Of a stretch of DNA of 64,000 nucleotides, positions 1-10,463 are shown piece after piece. Each line of letters opens with the position of its first letter. Positions within the stretch are counted from its first letter, which is position 1. Source of the DNA: Corallococcus macrosporus DSM 14697 (GTDB lineage: Bacteria; Myxococcota; Myxococcia; Myxococcales; Myxococcaceae); NCBI RefSeq assembly GCF_002305895.1, contig NZ_CP022203.1:3202501-3266500 (forward strand). Direction: 5' to 3'. The translations under genes were made by a program, and so were the position numbers. A model generated the notes under the pieces. The model had not been told where the DNA came from and made no database searches. It saw nothing but the letters and a program-made list of their open reading frames with translations.

Positions 1-503
1 TCCAGCCCGGGGTTGACGAAGGCCCGCGTCGTCGACGACACGCCGTCCGCGCCCACGGCCAGGTCGAAGTCGAACGCGTGGCCGCTGCTGAAGGTGATGC
101 GCACCTGGTCACCCACGTTCTCCAGGCGCTCACACCCCATGCCGTAGTGGATGTCATCCTCCTCCAGGCACGAGGCGAGCAGGCGGAAGAGCTCCGTGCG
201 GAGGAACATCATCGCTGGCGCGGGCAGGCCCAGGCCCTCCGGGCGCACCGGCTGGCTGTGGATGAGCCGGCCCTGCTTGTCGTGCGTGTCCAGGTACTCG
301 ATGGGCTGCCCCCGGGAGAGGAAGTCCCGGGTGCCGAGCACGAAGCGGAGGATCTGCATCGCCTGGGGCCACACGTAGATGCCCGTCCCCGAGTCGCGGG
401 GCCCCTTGCCCCGCTCGAAGACGACGCAGTCCACGCCGAAGCGCTTGAGCATGACGGCGCACGCCAGCCCGTTGAGGCCCGCGCCGATGATGGCCACCCT
501 CAC
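1..503 (-). CDS. FAD-dependent monooxygenase (partial, 3' end outside window)
   Basis: The visible 167 residues are the N-terminal part of a PHBH-type flavoprotein monooxygenase, a family that uses FAD and NAD(P)H to hydroxylate or epoxidise small molecules. A dinucleotide-binding GxGxxG motif (GAGLNG) lies at residues 7-12. The second FAD motif (GADGVSSTTR) is near residue 155, just before the window edge. The GTG start overlaps the asnB stop by four bases (GTGA), so the two genes are almost certainly translationally coupled. The C-terminal substrate domain is not visible, so the substrate cannot be guessed. Pairing with an AsnB-type amidotransferase suggests tailoring of a secondary metabolite encoded to the left; that is inference. 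Confidence 0.85.
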   Translation of the reverse strand, partial: MRVAIIGAGLNGLACAVMLKRFGVDCVVFERGKGPRDSGTGIYVWPQAMQILRFVLGTRDFLSRGQPIEYLDTHDKQGRLIHSQPVRPEGLGLPAPAMMFLRTELFRLLASCLEEDDIHYGMGCERLENVGDQVRITFSSGHAFDFDLAVGADGVSSTTRAFVNPGL

Positions 504-2452
504 GCCGCCACCTCGCGGGTGTCCCAGTCCTCCTGGACGGTGGGGGCGCGCAGCGCGTAGCGCCGCTGGAGCAGGCACAGGCTGGTCAGCTCCATCAGCA
601 TCGGGTCCAGCAGCCCCTGCTCATGCGCCGTGAGCTGCGGCAGGCGCTCCAGCAGCCCGCGCACCCGGGCCGGCTCGAAGAAGGGCAGGGCCTCCAGCTC
701 CGGGCCCCCCAGCACGTCCCGCACCAGCTCGTACAGGCGGCCATCCTGCTGGAGGGTGGCGGGCGGCGCGCGGAAGTAGTGCTTCTTGCGCTTGTACAGG
801 GCGTCCGGGAGGAAGGGCCGCATCGCCTCGCGAAACACGTACTTCTCCGTGGAGCCGCGCACCTTCATCCAGACGGGCATCTGGCACGCCAGCTCCACGA
901 CGTGGTGGTCCAGCAGCGGCACGCGGCCCTCGATGCTGTTGGCCATCTCCATCCGGTCGCCGAGCGTCGTCAGCACGAAGTTGGGCAGGTAGGACTTGGC
1001 CCACAGGTACATGGACTTGTGGACTGGATCCCGGCCCTCCAGGTTGCGGTGGTCCAGCCGGTCGTAGAACTGCCGGTAGGGGTCCGAGCCCTCGAAGCGC
1101 TCGCGGAAGTCCCGCCGGTAGAGCGCCTCCAGCGCCTTGAACCACCCGGCCTGGTTGTCCAGCCAGGACACCCCGTGGCTGAGCTGCTGGACCATCCAGT
1201 GGATGTCCTGGGGCATGTCCGGCTGGACGTAGCCGTTCTCGCTCTCCTGGATGCGCTGGCGCAGCTTGTGGACGACCGCGGGGTCCTGCCGCTCGGGGTT
1301 GTACAGCAGCATGTCGCGGCGGAAGTGCGGGTACCCGGCGAAGACCTCGTCGGCCCCTTCTCCCGTGAGGACGACCTTCAGCCCGGCCCGGCGGACCTGC
1401 TGGCTGAGGATGTACTTGGCCACGCCGTGCGCGTTGAAGAACGGCGTCTCGTTGTGCCACAGCGCCTGCTCGAAGTGGTCGGCCAGGTCGTTCTGGGACA
1501 CGGCGACGGTGTGGAAGCGCGCCCCGTTGTGTTCGGCGGCGAGCCGCGCGAAGCGGTTCTCGTCGTAGTCGTCCATGTCCGTGAAGGACAGGTTGAACGC
1601 GTCCATGGGCTGGCCCGCCACGTGCGTCGCCACGCCCAGCATCGCGGACGAGTCGATTCCGCCGCTCAGGTAGACGCCCATGGGCACGTCCGCGCGCAGG
1701 CGCAGCTCGACGGACTTCTCCACCGCGGCGCGGATGGCCTCCACCATGCCCTGCTCGTCGGCCGGGTCCGGCGCGTCCTGGCGCGCGAACTCCATGTCCC
1801 AGTAGCGGCCGTGGTGCAGGCCTCCGCTGTCCGCCATCACCCAGCAGCCCGGCTGCACGCTGCGCACGCCCTTGAAGAGGGTGTGGTCGCGCAGATAGAA
1901 GGCGCGGCTGGCGTAGGCGTGCTCGTCCCACTCCGCGGGGACGCCGGCGGCCAGCAGCGCCTTGATCTCCGACGCGAAGTACCAGGCCCCCCGGTGCTGC
2001 GCGTAGAAGAGGGGCTTGACGCCCATCCGGTCACGCACCGCCAGCATCAGCCGCCGCTGGCGATCGAAGATGAGGATGGCGAACTCGCCCCGGAGCTGCT
2101 TCAGCCCGGCGATGCCCGAGCGGCGGTAGAGGTGCAGCGCGAGCTCGCTGTCGGACTCCGTCTGGAAGCGGCAGCCCTGCGCCTGCAGCTCGCGGCGGAT
2201 CCGCTCGTGGTCATAGAGCTCGCCGTTGACGACGAGCGCCAGGTCCCCCTCGGGCGCGACGATGGGCTGCGTGCCATTGTCCAGCCCGATGATGCTCAGC
2301 CGGGCGTGGCCCAGCAGCGCCCGGCCCGCTGGGTCCCTCCACACGCTCCGCTCGTCCGGGCCACGGTGGTGGAGGGTGGTCAACGCGTTGAGGAGGGCTC
2401 TCTCATCAATGACAGAGGATGTACGCTGATAGACGCCAATGAAGCCGCACAT
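500..2452 (-). CDS. asnB: Asparagine synthase (glutamine-hydrolysing), AsnB type
   Basis: Transfers ammonia from glutamine to an acyl-adenylated carboxylate, classically aspartate to asparagine. The protein starts MCGF, so Cys2 is the class II glutaminase nucleophile after Met removal. The glutaminase half follows (HHRGPDE, then VNGELYDH). The synthetase half carries the PP-loop SGGIDSS near residue 265 and GEGADE further on. At 650 aa it is longer than E. coli AsnB (about 554) and matches the longer actinobacterial/myxobacterial forms, some of which amidate peptides or polyketides. It overlaps the downstream FAD monooxygenase by 4 bp, hinting at a tailoring role rather than housekeeping asparagine synthesis. 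The family is certain; the physiological substrate is not. Confidence 0.93.
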   Translation of the reverse strand: MCGFIGVYQRTSSVIDERALLNALTTLHHRGPDERSVWRDPAGRALLGHARLSIIGLDNGTQPIVAPEGDLALVVNGELYDHERIRRELQAQGCRFQTESDSELALHLYRRSGIAGLKQLRGEFAILIFDRQRRLMLAVRDRMGVKPLFYAQHRGAWYFASEIKALLAAGVPAEWDEHAYASRAFYLRDHTLFKGVRSVQPGCWVMADSGGLHHGRYWDMEFARQDAPDPADEQGMVEAIRAAVEKSVELRLRADVPMGVYLSGGIDSSAMLGVATHVAGQPMDAFNLSFTDMDDYDENRFARLAAEHNGARFHTVAVSQNDLADHFEQALWHNETPFFNAHGVAKYILSQQVRRAGLKVVLTGEGADEVFAGYPHFRRDMLLYNPERQDPAVVHKLRQRIQESENGYVQPDMPQDIHWMVQQLSHGVSWLDNQAGWFKALEALYRRDFRERFEGSDPYRQFYDRLDHRNLEGRDPVHKSMYLWAKSYLPNFVLTTLGDRMEMANSIEGRVPLLDHHVVELACQMPVWMKVRGSTEKYVFREAMRPFLPDALYKRKKHYFRAPPATLQQDGRLYELVRDVLGGPELEALPFFEPARVRGLLERLPQLTAHEQGLLDPMLMELTSLCLLQRRYALRAPTVQEDWDTREVAA

Positions 2453-3038
2453 GAGAAATTGCTTCCTTCAGGAAAATTGGAATCCGACAGCGCCAGTGCA
2501 TTCATTGCACGGCGTGCCTCGAGCGGGCTCCGCCTGGAGCTTCGTCCAGCCTAGAGTCCGCATCTGACAATGTATTGGAGGCTGGGCCCCGGGCTCGTCG
2601 CGAGCACGCCAGGGACACCGTGGACAGTGCTGCTCAGCAGGCCGTCGTCAGTCTCCGTGAATGACAACAGTGTTTTGGCATCTCACCCCCTCTTGAACCC
2701 TGGGCTGAAGACGAGCCATGTCCGGCGGCTGTCTCATGTCAACCCGGTTGTTCAGGACATAGCATCATCTCAAGCTGAGTAATAGTGGAACTCTCGTAAA
2801 AAACACTTTCCGTGTGTGTGACACGCGGATGGAGGGTTCAGGGGTAATGGCAAACTTGTCCTGATTGTATTTGGCAAAAAAGACCTGATGGTTGTGTGTG
2901 TTTTTCCGGCAAAGACTGCCTGCCGCCCGGAGGGGCGCCGTGTTGGCGGCAGGCGGGCGGGCGTGCGTTCGCTGCTTCCCAGGCCGTGCGCGCATGGCCA
3001 CCTTGGCAGTGGACGCGCGTGACTCGGGAGGACATGGC
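2453..3038. other. Intergenic/leader region with AT-rich core
   Basis: No convincing gene lies between the divergent asnB and the small unknown gene. Roughly 2640-2910 is clearly less GC-rich than its surroundings, with A/T runs at 2798-2802, 2876-2881 and 2901-2905, as expected for promoters facing both ways. A short inverted repeat CGTGT-N5-ACACG lies at 2811-2825. The stretch nearest the rightward gene returns to high GC and contains a strong hairpin (listed separately). Short open frames here lack ribosome-binding sites and look like chance. Confidence 0.6.
2918..2954 (+). promoter_or_regulatory. Stable hairpin in the 5' leader of the 3039 gene
   Basis: A perfect 10-bp inverted repeat, GCCTGCCGCC (2918-2927) and GGCGGCAGGC (2945-2954), surrounds a 17-nt loop. 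It lies 84 bases before the start codon at 3039, downstream of the AT-rich probable promoter. No T-run follows, so it is not a textbook terminator. A leader structure affecting mRNA stability or translation, or a protein-binding inverted repeat, are the alternatives. Confidence 0.45.
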
Positions 3039-3566
3039 ATGCATGCGAAGCGGCTGGGCATCTACCTCAATGACCACCTGGCGGGCGCGGTAGGCGGGTT
3101 GGAGCTGGCGGTCCGCACCGAGGCGGAGAACCACGGCAACCTGCTCGGCCGCTACCTGGCGACGCTCATCCCCGAGCTGAAGGAGGACCAGTCCACCCTG
3201 ATGAAGGTGATGGATGCCCTGGAGGTGAAGCGGGACCCCTTGAAGACGCGCGTGGCGTGGGCCGTGGAGAAGGTGGGCCGGTTCAAGCTGAACGGCACGC
3301 TGGTGCGTTATTCGCCCTTGAGCCGGCTGCTGGAGCTGGAGGGGCTGTGCTCCGCCACGGAGGGGCGCCTGTCGCTGTGGCGCACGCTGGCGCGCGTGTC
3401 GGTGAAGGACGCGCGGCTGGCGCCGTTTCCCTTCGAGGCGCGGGTCCAGCGCGGTGAGGCGCAGCGCTCCGTGCTCCAGCGCCTGCGGGCCCAGGCGGCC
3501 GACGTGGCCTTCGCGGATGAAGCCCAGCCCTTCGGCTCGGGCGAACGCCTGGTGGCCGAGCACTGA
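3039..3566 (+). CDS. Hypothetical helical protein
   Basis: This 175-aa protein is not confidently placed in a family. The ATG at 3039 follows GGGAGG at 3026-3031 with 7-nt spacing. Residues 5-65 are rich in Leu/Ala/Glu and look like two amphipathic helices (GLELAVRTEAENHGNLLGRY, then PELKEDQSTLMKVMDALEVK), resembling four-helix or ferritin-like bundles, but no metal-ligand pattern is evident. There is no signal peptide, membrane segment or cysteine, so it is probably cytoplasmic. It is monocistronic, with a long structured leader upstream and a shared terminator downstream. Confidence 0.8.
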   Translation: MHAKRLGIYLNDHLAGAVGGLELAVRTEAENHGNLLGRYLATLIPELKEDQSTLMKVMDALEVKRDPLKTRVAWAVEKVGRFKLNGTLVRYSPLSRLLELEGLCSATEGRLSLWRTLARVSVKDARLAPFPFEARVQRGEAQRSVLQRLRAQAADVAFADEAQPFGSGERLVAEH

Positions 3567-3588
3567 GCCGAGCTTCGGACATGAAGAA

Positions 3589-3617
3589 GCCCCCTGCCGC
3601 GGCGGGCGACAGGGGGC
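3589..3617. terminator. Bidirectional terminator between convergent genes
   Basis: GCCCCCTG (3589-3596) pairs with CAGGGGGC (3610-3617) around a 13-nt loop. It sits 22 bases after the unknown gene's stop and 24 bases past the speA stop on the other strand, so it can serve both. An AAGAAG run on the left flank gives a CTTCTT tail on the minus strand. Confidence 0.75.
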
Positions 3618-3641
3618 GGTGACTTCCCGCTGGGGCCGGGC

Positions 3642-5672
<2,031 letters not shown>

Positions 5673-5911
5673 CGGCGTTCTCAAGGCTCCCTGGGTAGAA
5701 GGGGTGACTCCCATGAACAACAGAAGCGAGCGTGGGAATCGCGCGGGAACTATCGGAAACCCCCCCGGTATTCAACAGCCGCCTGTGCGGAGGGCAAGCA
5801 GGCTGGCGCGGCGGCCGCCCGGTGCTCCTCCTCCCCCAGGCCGACCCTCCATTCAATTCCTACCCTTTCCCGGTGAGTCCTGAGGGACGCGTGGACACAA
5901 GGGGAGGGTAC

Positions 5912-6982
5912 ATGGAGTCGTCCGCACGCAGGGAAGAAGCGGTGCTGACCCCGCGGGAAATCTACGAGCGGCTGGATCGCTTCGTCATCGGCCAGGACGG
6001 CGCCAAGCGCGCCGTGGCCATCGCCGCCCACAATCACCTGAAGCGTCTGCTGGCGCGGAGGCTGCGCCGGACGTCGCTCATCAAGAAGTCCAACATCCTG
6101 CTGATTGGCCCCACCGGGAGCGGCAAGACGCACATCGCCCGCAACCTGGCGGACATCCTCCACGTCCCGTTCACCACGGTGGACGCCACCGAGTACACGG
6201 AGGCCGGCTACTACGGGAAGGACGTGGAGGTGATGATCTCCGACCTCCTCTTCAAGGCGAACCACTCCGTGGAGGACACCCAGCGGGGCATCATCTTCAT
6301 CGACGAGGTGGACAAGATCGCCCGGCGCTCGCAGGGGGCCCGCAACGGCGCGGGCAGCCGCGACATCGGCGGCGAGGGGGTGCAGCAGTCCCTGCTGAAG
6401 CTCCTGGAGGGGCGCGAGGTGTACGTGCCCCTCAACGTCACCCAGGCCTGGAACAAGAGCGACTTCGTCCAGGTGGACACGCGCGACATCCTCTTCATCT
6501 GCGCCGGCACCTTCAGCGACCTGCACGACTACGGGGACGAAGGGGGCCGCGCCATGGGCTTTGGCGCGGAGGACGCGGCGCAGCGGCGCCAGAAGCGCAT
6601 CAGCACCCGGCAGTTGACGGACTTCGGCATGCTGGCGGAGTTCCTCGGCCGCCTGCCGGTGGTGGTGCAGTTGGACCGGCTGGGGGAGGCGGACCTGATT
6701 CGCGTGCTCACCGAGCCGCCGGACTCCATCGTGCGCGAGTTCCGCGAGCTGCTGGCCATGGATGAGCTGGAGGTGGACTTCGCCGAGCCGGGCCTGCGCG
6801 AGGTGGTGCGCTATTCGGTGGAGCGAGGGCTGGGGGCGCGCGGGCTGCGGTCCATCCTGGAGCACGTCATGGCGGACGTCATGTTCGAGGCGCCCGAGCG
6901 GCGGCGGCGTCACGTCGCCGTGGACGCGGGCTTCGTGCGGGAGCGGCTGCGGGGGCTGGACTCGACGCAGCTCAACGTGTGA
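5912..6982 (+). CDS. ClpX-like AAA+ unfoldase lacking the zinc-binding domain
   Basis: Start ATG 5912 follows GGGGAGGG at 5901-5908. The 356-aa protein aligns along its length with the ClpX AAA+ core. It has Walker A GPTGSGKTHIA near residue 65, Walker B IIFIDEVDK near 128, a sensor/box VII motif EFLGRLPVV, and sensor 2 GARGLRSI. It lacks the N-terminal C4 zinc domain that binds adaptors in true ClpX (about 420 aa). The pore loop reads GYYG instead of GYVG. The ClpP-docking IGF loop appears as MGFGA near residue 210, so ClpP interaction is conceivable. HslU is less likely because the I-domain is absent. It probably works beside a canonical ClpX elsewhere in the genome. Confidence 0.88.
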   Translation: MESSARREEAVLTPREIYERLDRFVIGQDGAKRAVAIAAHNHLKRLLARRLRRTSLIKKSNILLIGPTGSGKTHIARNLADILHVPFTTVDATEYTEAGYYGKDVEVMISDLLFKANHSVEDTQRGIIFIDEVDKIARRSQGARNGAGSRDIGGEGVQQSLLKLLEGREVYVPLNVTQAWNKSDFVQVDTRDILFICAGTFSDLHDYGDEGGRAMGFGAEDAAQRRQKRISTRQLTDFGMLAEFLGRLPVVVQLDRLGEADLIRVLTEPPDSIVREFRELLAMDELEVDFAEPGLREVVRYSVERGLGARGLRSILEHVMADVMFEAPERRRRHVAVDAGFVRERLRGLDSTQLNV

Positions 6983-6983
6983 G

Positions 6984-7739
6984 TCAGGGCTCGCGCTCGG
7001 AGGCGCGGGCCGCGGCGCCCAGCCGGGCCGCCACGTCCGGGTCCTGGATGAGCTGGAGCACCCCGTCGTGCCGCAGCAGCGCGGCGGTGTCTCCGCGCGC
7101 CAGGGCCTGCTTCAGCTTCGGGTCCTGGAGCAGGCGCTGGAAGCGGGCGTCCTTGCGCAGGGCCTTGTAGGCCGGGTCGTCCTTGAGCTGGCCCGCGCGC
7201 TTCGGGTCGCTGGCGGCTCGGGCCACCTCCACCAGGTGCTTCACCGGGGCGAACTGCGTCAGCTCGAAGAGGTTGTAGCGGCGGGCGACCTCGATGGAGA
7301 GCGACTCCTTCGGGGACAGGCCCACGCGGCGGCCCGCGATGACGACGTGCTGTTCGAAGAAGGCGATGGCGCTGAGCACCACCCAGGCGATGAGGCCCAT
7401 CTTCGCCCCGCCCAGGACGAAGCCGAGGAAGCGGTCCACGCCCCGGTGCTCGTTGTGCTGGCCGGTGGCGAGGATGCGCAAGAGCAGCGCGCCCAGGGCG
7501 TAGCGCACCGCGAGCCAGGTGCAGATGAACAGCAGCACCGTGCCCAGGATGACGCCCAGGAACAGCGGGCCGCCCAGGGCCTCGGCCAGGTGCGGGCCCG
7601 CCAGGGGGCCCAGGCGGCGCGAGGTGAAGTAGGCCACCGCCAGGCCCACCAGGTTGGCCACCTGCCGTGACACCCCGGTGACGGCGCCGATGAGGGCGAA
7701 GAACAGCACCAGCCCGAGGATGATGAGGTCGATGACCAT
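6984..7739 (-). CDS. CvpA family membrane protein
   Basis: The N-terminal ~145 residues form four hydrophobic segments typical of CvpA (colicin V production) proteins: IDLIILGLVLFFALIGAVTG, a second near 30, LFLGVILGTVLLFICTWLAV, and GFVLGGAKMGLIAWVVLSAI. A basic/acidic cytoplasmic tail (about residues 150-251) contains short helical KDDPAYKALRKDARFQRLLQDPKL-like units. CvpA proteins are inner-membrane proteins linked to envelope homeostasis with unclear biochemistry. It is the last gene of a probable operon Hsp70 - J-protein - CvpA (21-bp gap upstream). Its stop is one base from that of the convergent ClpX-like gene. Confidence 0.85.
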   Translation of the reverse strand: MVIDLIILGLVLFFALIGAVTGVSRQVANLVGLAVAYFTSRRLGPLAGPHLAEALGGPLFLGVILGTVLLFICTWLAVRYALGALLLRILATGQHNEHRGVDRFLGFVLGGAKMGLIAWVVLSAIAFFEQHVVIAGRRVGLSPKESLSIEVARRYNLFELTQFAPVKHLVEVARAASDPKRAGQLKDDPAYKALRKDARFQRLLQDPKLKQALARGDTAALLRHDGVLQLIQDPDVAARLGAAARASEREP

Positions 7740-7760
7740 GGGGCCCGTGCGCCGCCGCCG

Positions 7761-10442
7761 TCAGCGGATCTTGAACGAGCCGCCCTTGTCGCGGGACTCG
7801 TCCTGGGACTGCTTCTGGACCTCCGCCAGCCGCTCCTTGTAGCGGGCGTTGGCGGGCTCATACGTGAGCGCCATCTTGAGGTTCCGTTCGGCGGCGGCCC
7901 AGTTGCCGGCGTCCGCGTCCCTCTGGGCCTGCTGGAAGAACTGGCGCCCCTTGGGGTGGGTGCCGATCTGCTCTTCCTGCTCCTTCTTCGCGGCGGCCTT
8001 GGTCTCCGCTTCGGAGGCCTCGGTGAAGCGCAGCTTCTGGGCGCGCTCGGGGCCCGTCACGTCGGTGACGTACTTCTTGCGCTTCGAGTCGTCGCGCAGG
8101 ACGTAGTAGGCCTCGGTGACGCGCTTGTAGAGGTCGTTGATGCGCTCCTTCAGCTCCCTGGAGTCCACCTGGAAGAAGCGGTCCGGGTGGTAGGTGCGGC
8201 TCTCCCGGTAGAAGGCGCGCTTGATGTCCGCGGGGGTGGCCGTCTTCTCCAGCATGAGCACCTCGAAGTAGTCGAGCTGGTCCAGCCTGGAGCAGCGCGC
8301 TTCGAGGTCAGCGAGTTGCTGGGCGTCCAGGTCCGGGCCCGTGGACCTCGACGGTGTGGCGGCCGTGGCCGCCGCCGGGGGGATGGGCGGGACGATGGGC
8401 GCCACCGACGGAATCGAGGGCACCGTGCCGGACGGCGCGCGTGGGCCCGCGGCGAGCGGCGCGACGCCGGGGCCGGCGGGCGCGATGGAGGGCACCGCGG
8501 GGGCCACGGACGGGACGGCCGGTGGCGGTCGCGGTGGCGTGGCGCCCGCGGGTGCCAGCGCTGGCAGGGACATGGTGGGCCGAGCGCCGGGCCGCTGCTG
8601 TGGGACGGATGCGGGCGCCACGGGCGGGGCGACCTGTCCCAGCGTGAGCTTGGGGGGCGGCCTTGCCGCCGGCGCCGTGACGGGAGGCCGCCCAGGCGCG
8701 GCGCCGGTCGCGGCCGGTGCGGTGGCGCTCGCCGGCGGGGCCCCGGGCGCCGAGGCGCCGAGCGGCGCTACCGCGGGGATGGCGACCTTCGAGACGGGGG
8801 CGCGGGACGCCACGGCGCCGGGCGGCGTCGCGGCGCCGACGGGCGCGATGGACGGCACGGCGCCAGCGACTGGCGGGACTGAGGCGCTCACGGGCGCGAC
8901 GGACGGAACGACGCCCGCGGACGCTGGCGCCCTCGCGGCACCCATGGGCGTGATGGAGGGCACGGCGCCAGCGGCGGGGCCTGGCGCATTCATGGGGGCG
9001 ACGGCCGGGACGGCGCCAGCGGCTGGACGCGGTGCGCCCACTGCACCCGCTGGACGTGGAGCCGGGGTATTGCCGCCTGCCGCCGGGCGAGGGACTGGCG
9101 TCGGTGCGTTCGCGGCCGGGCGAGGGCCGGAAGCCGCGGCCCCGGTGGCATGAGGGGCCGCCGCCGCAACGCGTGGCGCGGGGGGATTGGCGCGCGCTGC
9201 GTCCGCGGCCGTCGGCGGCCGGGCTGCGGGCGTCGCTGCCTGCCCAGGCGCCACACGCGGGACAGGTGCGGCAGCGCCAGCAACTGGGCGTGGGAGCGGC
9301 GTGGTGGCTGCGGCGGCGCCTGTCGCCGGACGCGGCACGGGCGTCTTTGCATCAGCGGCGCTGGGGCCCACCCCGGGTCGCGGCACGGGCGTCCTGGCGT
9401 CAGCAGGGCTGGTTCCCACCGCAGCGCCAGGCACGGGCGTCCTGGCGTCAGCATGGCTGGGCCCGGTCGCAGCTCGCGGCACCGGCGTCCTGGCGTCCGC
9501 AGCACCCGCGCGAGGCACGGGCGTCGCGGCGCTCGCCGCTGAAGGCATCGCTCCGGTAGCAGGACGTTGTCCGGCCGCCGCTCCTGTTCCCACGGGGGCG
9601 ACAGGCCTGGTGACAGCACCGACGGAAGGAATCGCGGGCAGCGTGGTCGGCGTCCCCCGTGGCACGGGCCCGGAGGCCGCGCCAGGGCTGGTAACAGCAC
9701 CGACGGAAGGAATCGCGGGCAGCGTGGTTGGCGTCCCCCGTGGCACGGGCCCGGAGGCCGCGCCAGGGCTGGTAACAGCCCCCACGGTGGGAATCGCGGG
9801 CAACGTGGTTGGCGTCCTCCGCGGCGTGGGCCCGGAGGCCGCACCGGGTGCCGTCGGGCCGGCAACAGCCCCCACTGCGGGAATCGCGGGCAGCGTGGCC
9901 GGCGGCACGGGACCGGAGGTCGCACCGGGTGCCGTCGGGCCGGCAACAGCCCCCACTGCGGGAATCGCGGGCAACGTGGTTGGCGTCCCTCGCGGCGTGG
10001 GCCCTGAGGCCGCGCCAATCCCCGAGGGGTGGGGGACAGCGCCCACGGACGGAATCCCAGGCAGCGTCGCGCGAGGCGCGGGGGGCGGCACCGCTCCCGA
10101 CGCTGGCCGTGCCGGCGCCGTGGGCGGACTCGCGACCGGCGCAGCCGAGGGCACGCCCGGTGCCCCCGCTCCAGCGCCCGTCCTCACGGCGGGAATCCCC
10201 GTCGACGTGGCGCGGGGGGGCAGCGCGGGCGTCACGCCCGTGGGACGCGACGGTGGCGTCCCCTGCGGCCGAGGCGGCGGAGTCGGCGCGCTGGCTGCGG
10301 GCGACGACGGAATCGTCCCTGGCGTGACGGGGCCGGGGACGGCGGCCGTCACGCGTGGAACCGCGGGCCGGGCGGGAGGGGCCGGTGTCCCGGGCGTGGC
10401 TCCCGGCGGTTTGCCGGCGCTGGGGTCTGAAGGCTCGGACAT
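7761..10442 (-). CDS. J-domain co-chaperone with a ~680-residue Pro/Ala/Thr-rich N-terminus
   Basis: The functional end is C-terminal: a J domain at roughly residues 722-792 with the HPD motif (RTYHPDRF) needed to stimulate Hsp70 ATPase. A charged linker and a TPR-like pair of helices (GNWAAAERNLKMALTYEPAN) follow. The first ~680 residues are low-complexity PAT/PG-rich sequence with imperfect repeats around GTPTTLPAIPSVGAV, probably disordered. The layout (J domain near the C-terminus, no Gly/Phe or zinc region) makes it a class C J-protein. It lies 21 bp downstream of an Hsp70 gene, which is therefore the obvious partner. There is no signal peptide or membrane anchor, and no clear ribosome-binding site before ATG 10442. 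Confidence 0.85.
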   Translation of the reverse strand: MSEPSDPSAGKPPGATPGTPAPPARPAVPRVTAAVPGPVTPGTIPSSPAASAPTPPPRPQGTPPSRPTGVTPALPPRATSTGIPAVRTGAGAGAPGVPSAAPVASPPTAPARPASGAVPPPAPRATLPGIPSVGAVPHPSGIGAASGPTPRGTPTTLPAIPAVGAVAGPTAPGATSGPVPPATLPAIPAVGAVAGPTAPGAASGPTPRRTPTTLPAIPTVGAVTSPGAASGPVPRGTPTTLPAIPSVGAVTSPGAASGPVPRGTPTTLPAIPSVGAVTRPVAPVGTGAAAGQRPATGAMPSAASAATPVPRAGAADARTPVPRAATGPSHADARTPVPGAAVGTSPADARTPVPRPGVGPSAADAKTPVPRPATGAAAATTPLPRPVAGAAAPVPRVAPGQAATPAARPPTAADAARANPPAPRVAAAAPHATGAAASGPRPAANAPTPVPRPAAGGNTPAPRPAGAVGAPRPAAGAVPAVAPMNAPGPAAGAVPSITPMGAARAPASAGVVPSVAPVSASVPPVAGAVPSIAPVGAATPPGAVASRAPVSKVAIPAVAPLGASAPGAPPASATAPAATGAAPGRPPVTAPAARPPPKLTLGQVAPPVAPASVPQQRPGARPTMSLPALAPAGATPPRPPPAVPSVAPAVPSIAPAGPGVAPLAAGPRAPSGTVPSIPSVAPIVPPIPPAAATAATPSRSTGPDLDAQQLADLEARCSRLDQLDYFEVLMLEKTATPADIKRAFYRESRTYHPDRFFQVDSRELKERINDLYKRVTEAYYVLRDDSKRKKYVTDVTGPERAQKLRFTEASEAETKAAAKKEQEEQIGTHPKGRQFFQQAQRDADAGNWAAAERNLKMALTYEPANARYKERLAEVQKQSQDESRDKGGSFKIR
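9607..9849 (-). repeat. 81-bp tandem repeat inside the J-protein gene
   Basis: Three consecutive 81-bp units start at 9607, 9688 and 9769. The first two are nearly identical at DNA level and the third has diverged. Each encodes a 27-residue unit of the type SVGAVTSPGAASGPVPRG. More degenerate copies continue to about 10040. The near-identity of adjacent copies points to recent duplication or slippage, so copy number probably varies between strains. Confidence 0.85.
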
Positions 10443-10463
10443 CGGCGTATTCGGAGCGCGGCC

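Noticed and set aside
623-2554. 643-codon open frame opposite asnB
   Set aside because: Low-information His/Val/Leu/Arg-rich sequence with no motif, antisense to an unmistakable AsnB.
2855-2900. Sigma-54 promoter around the TTGGCA at about 2873
   Set aside because: A GG element is present but the required TTGC at the right spacing is missing.
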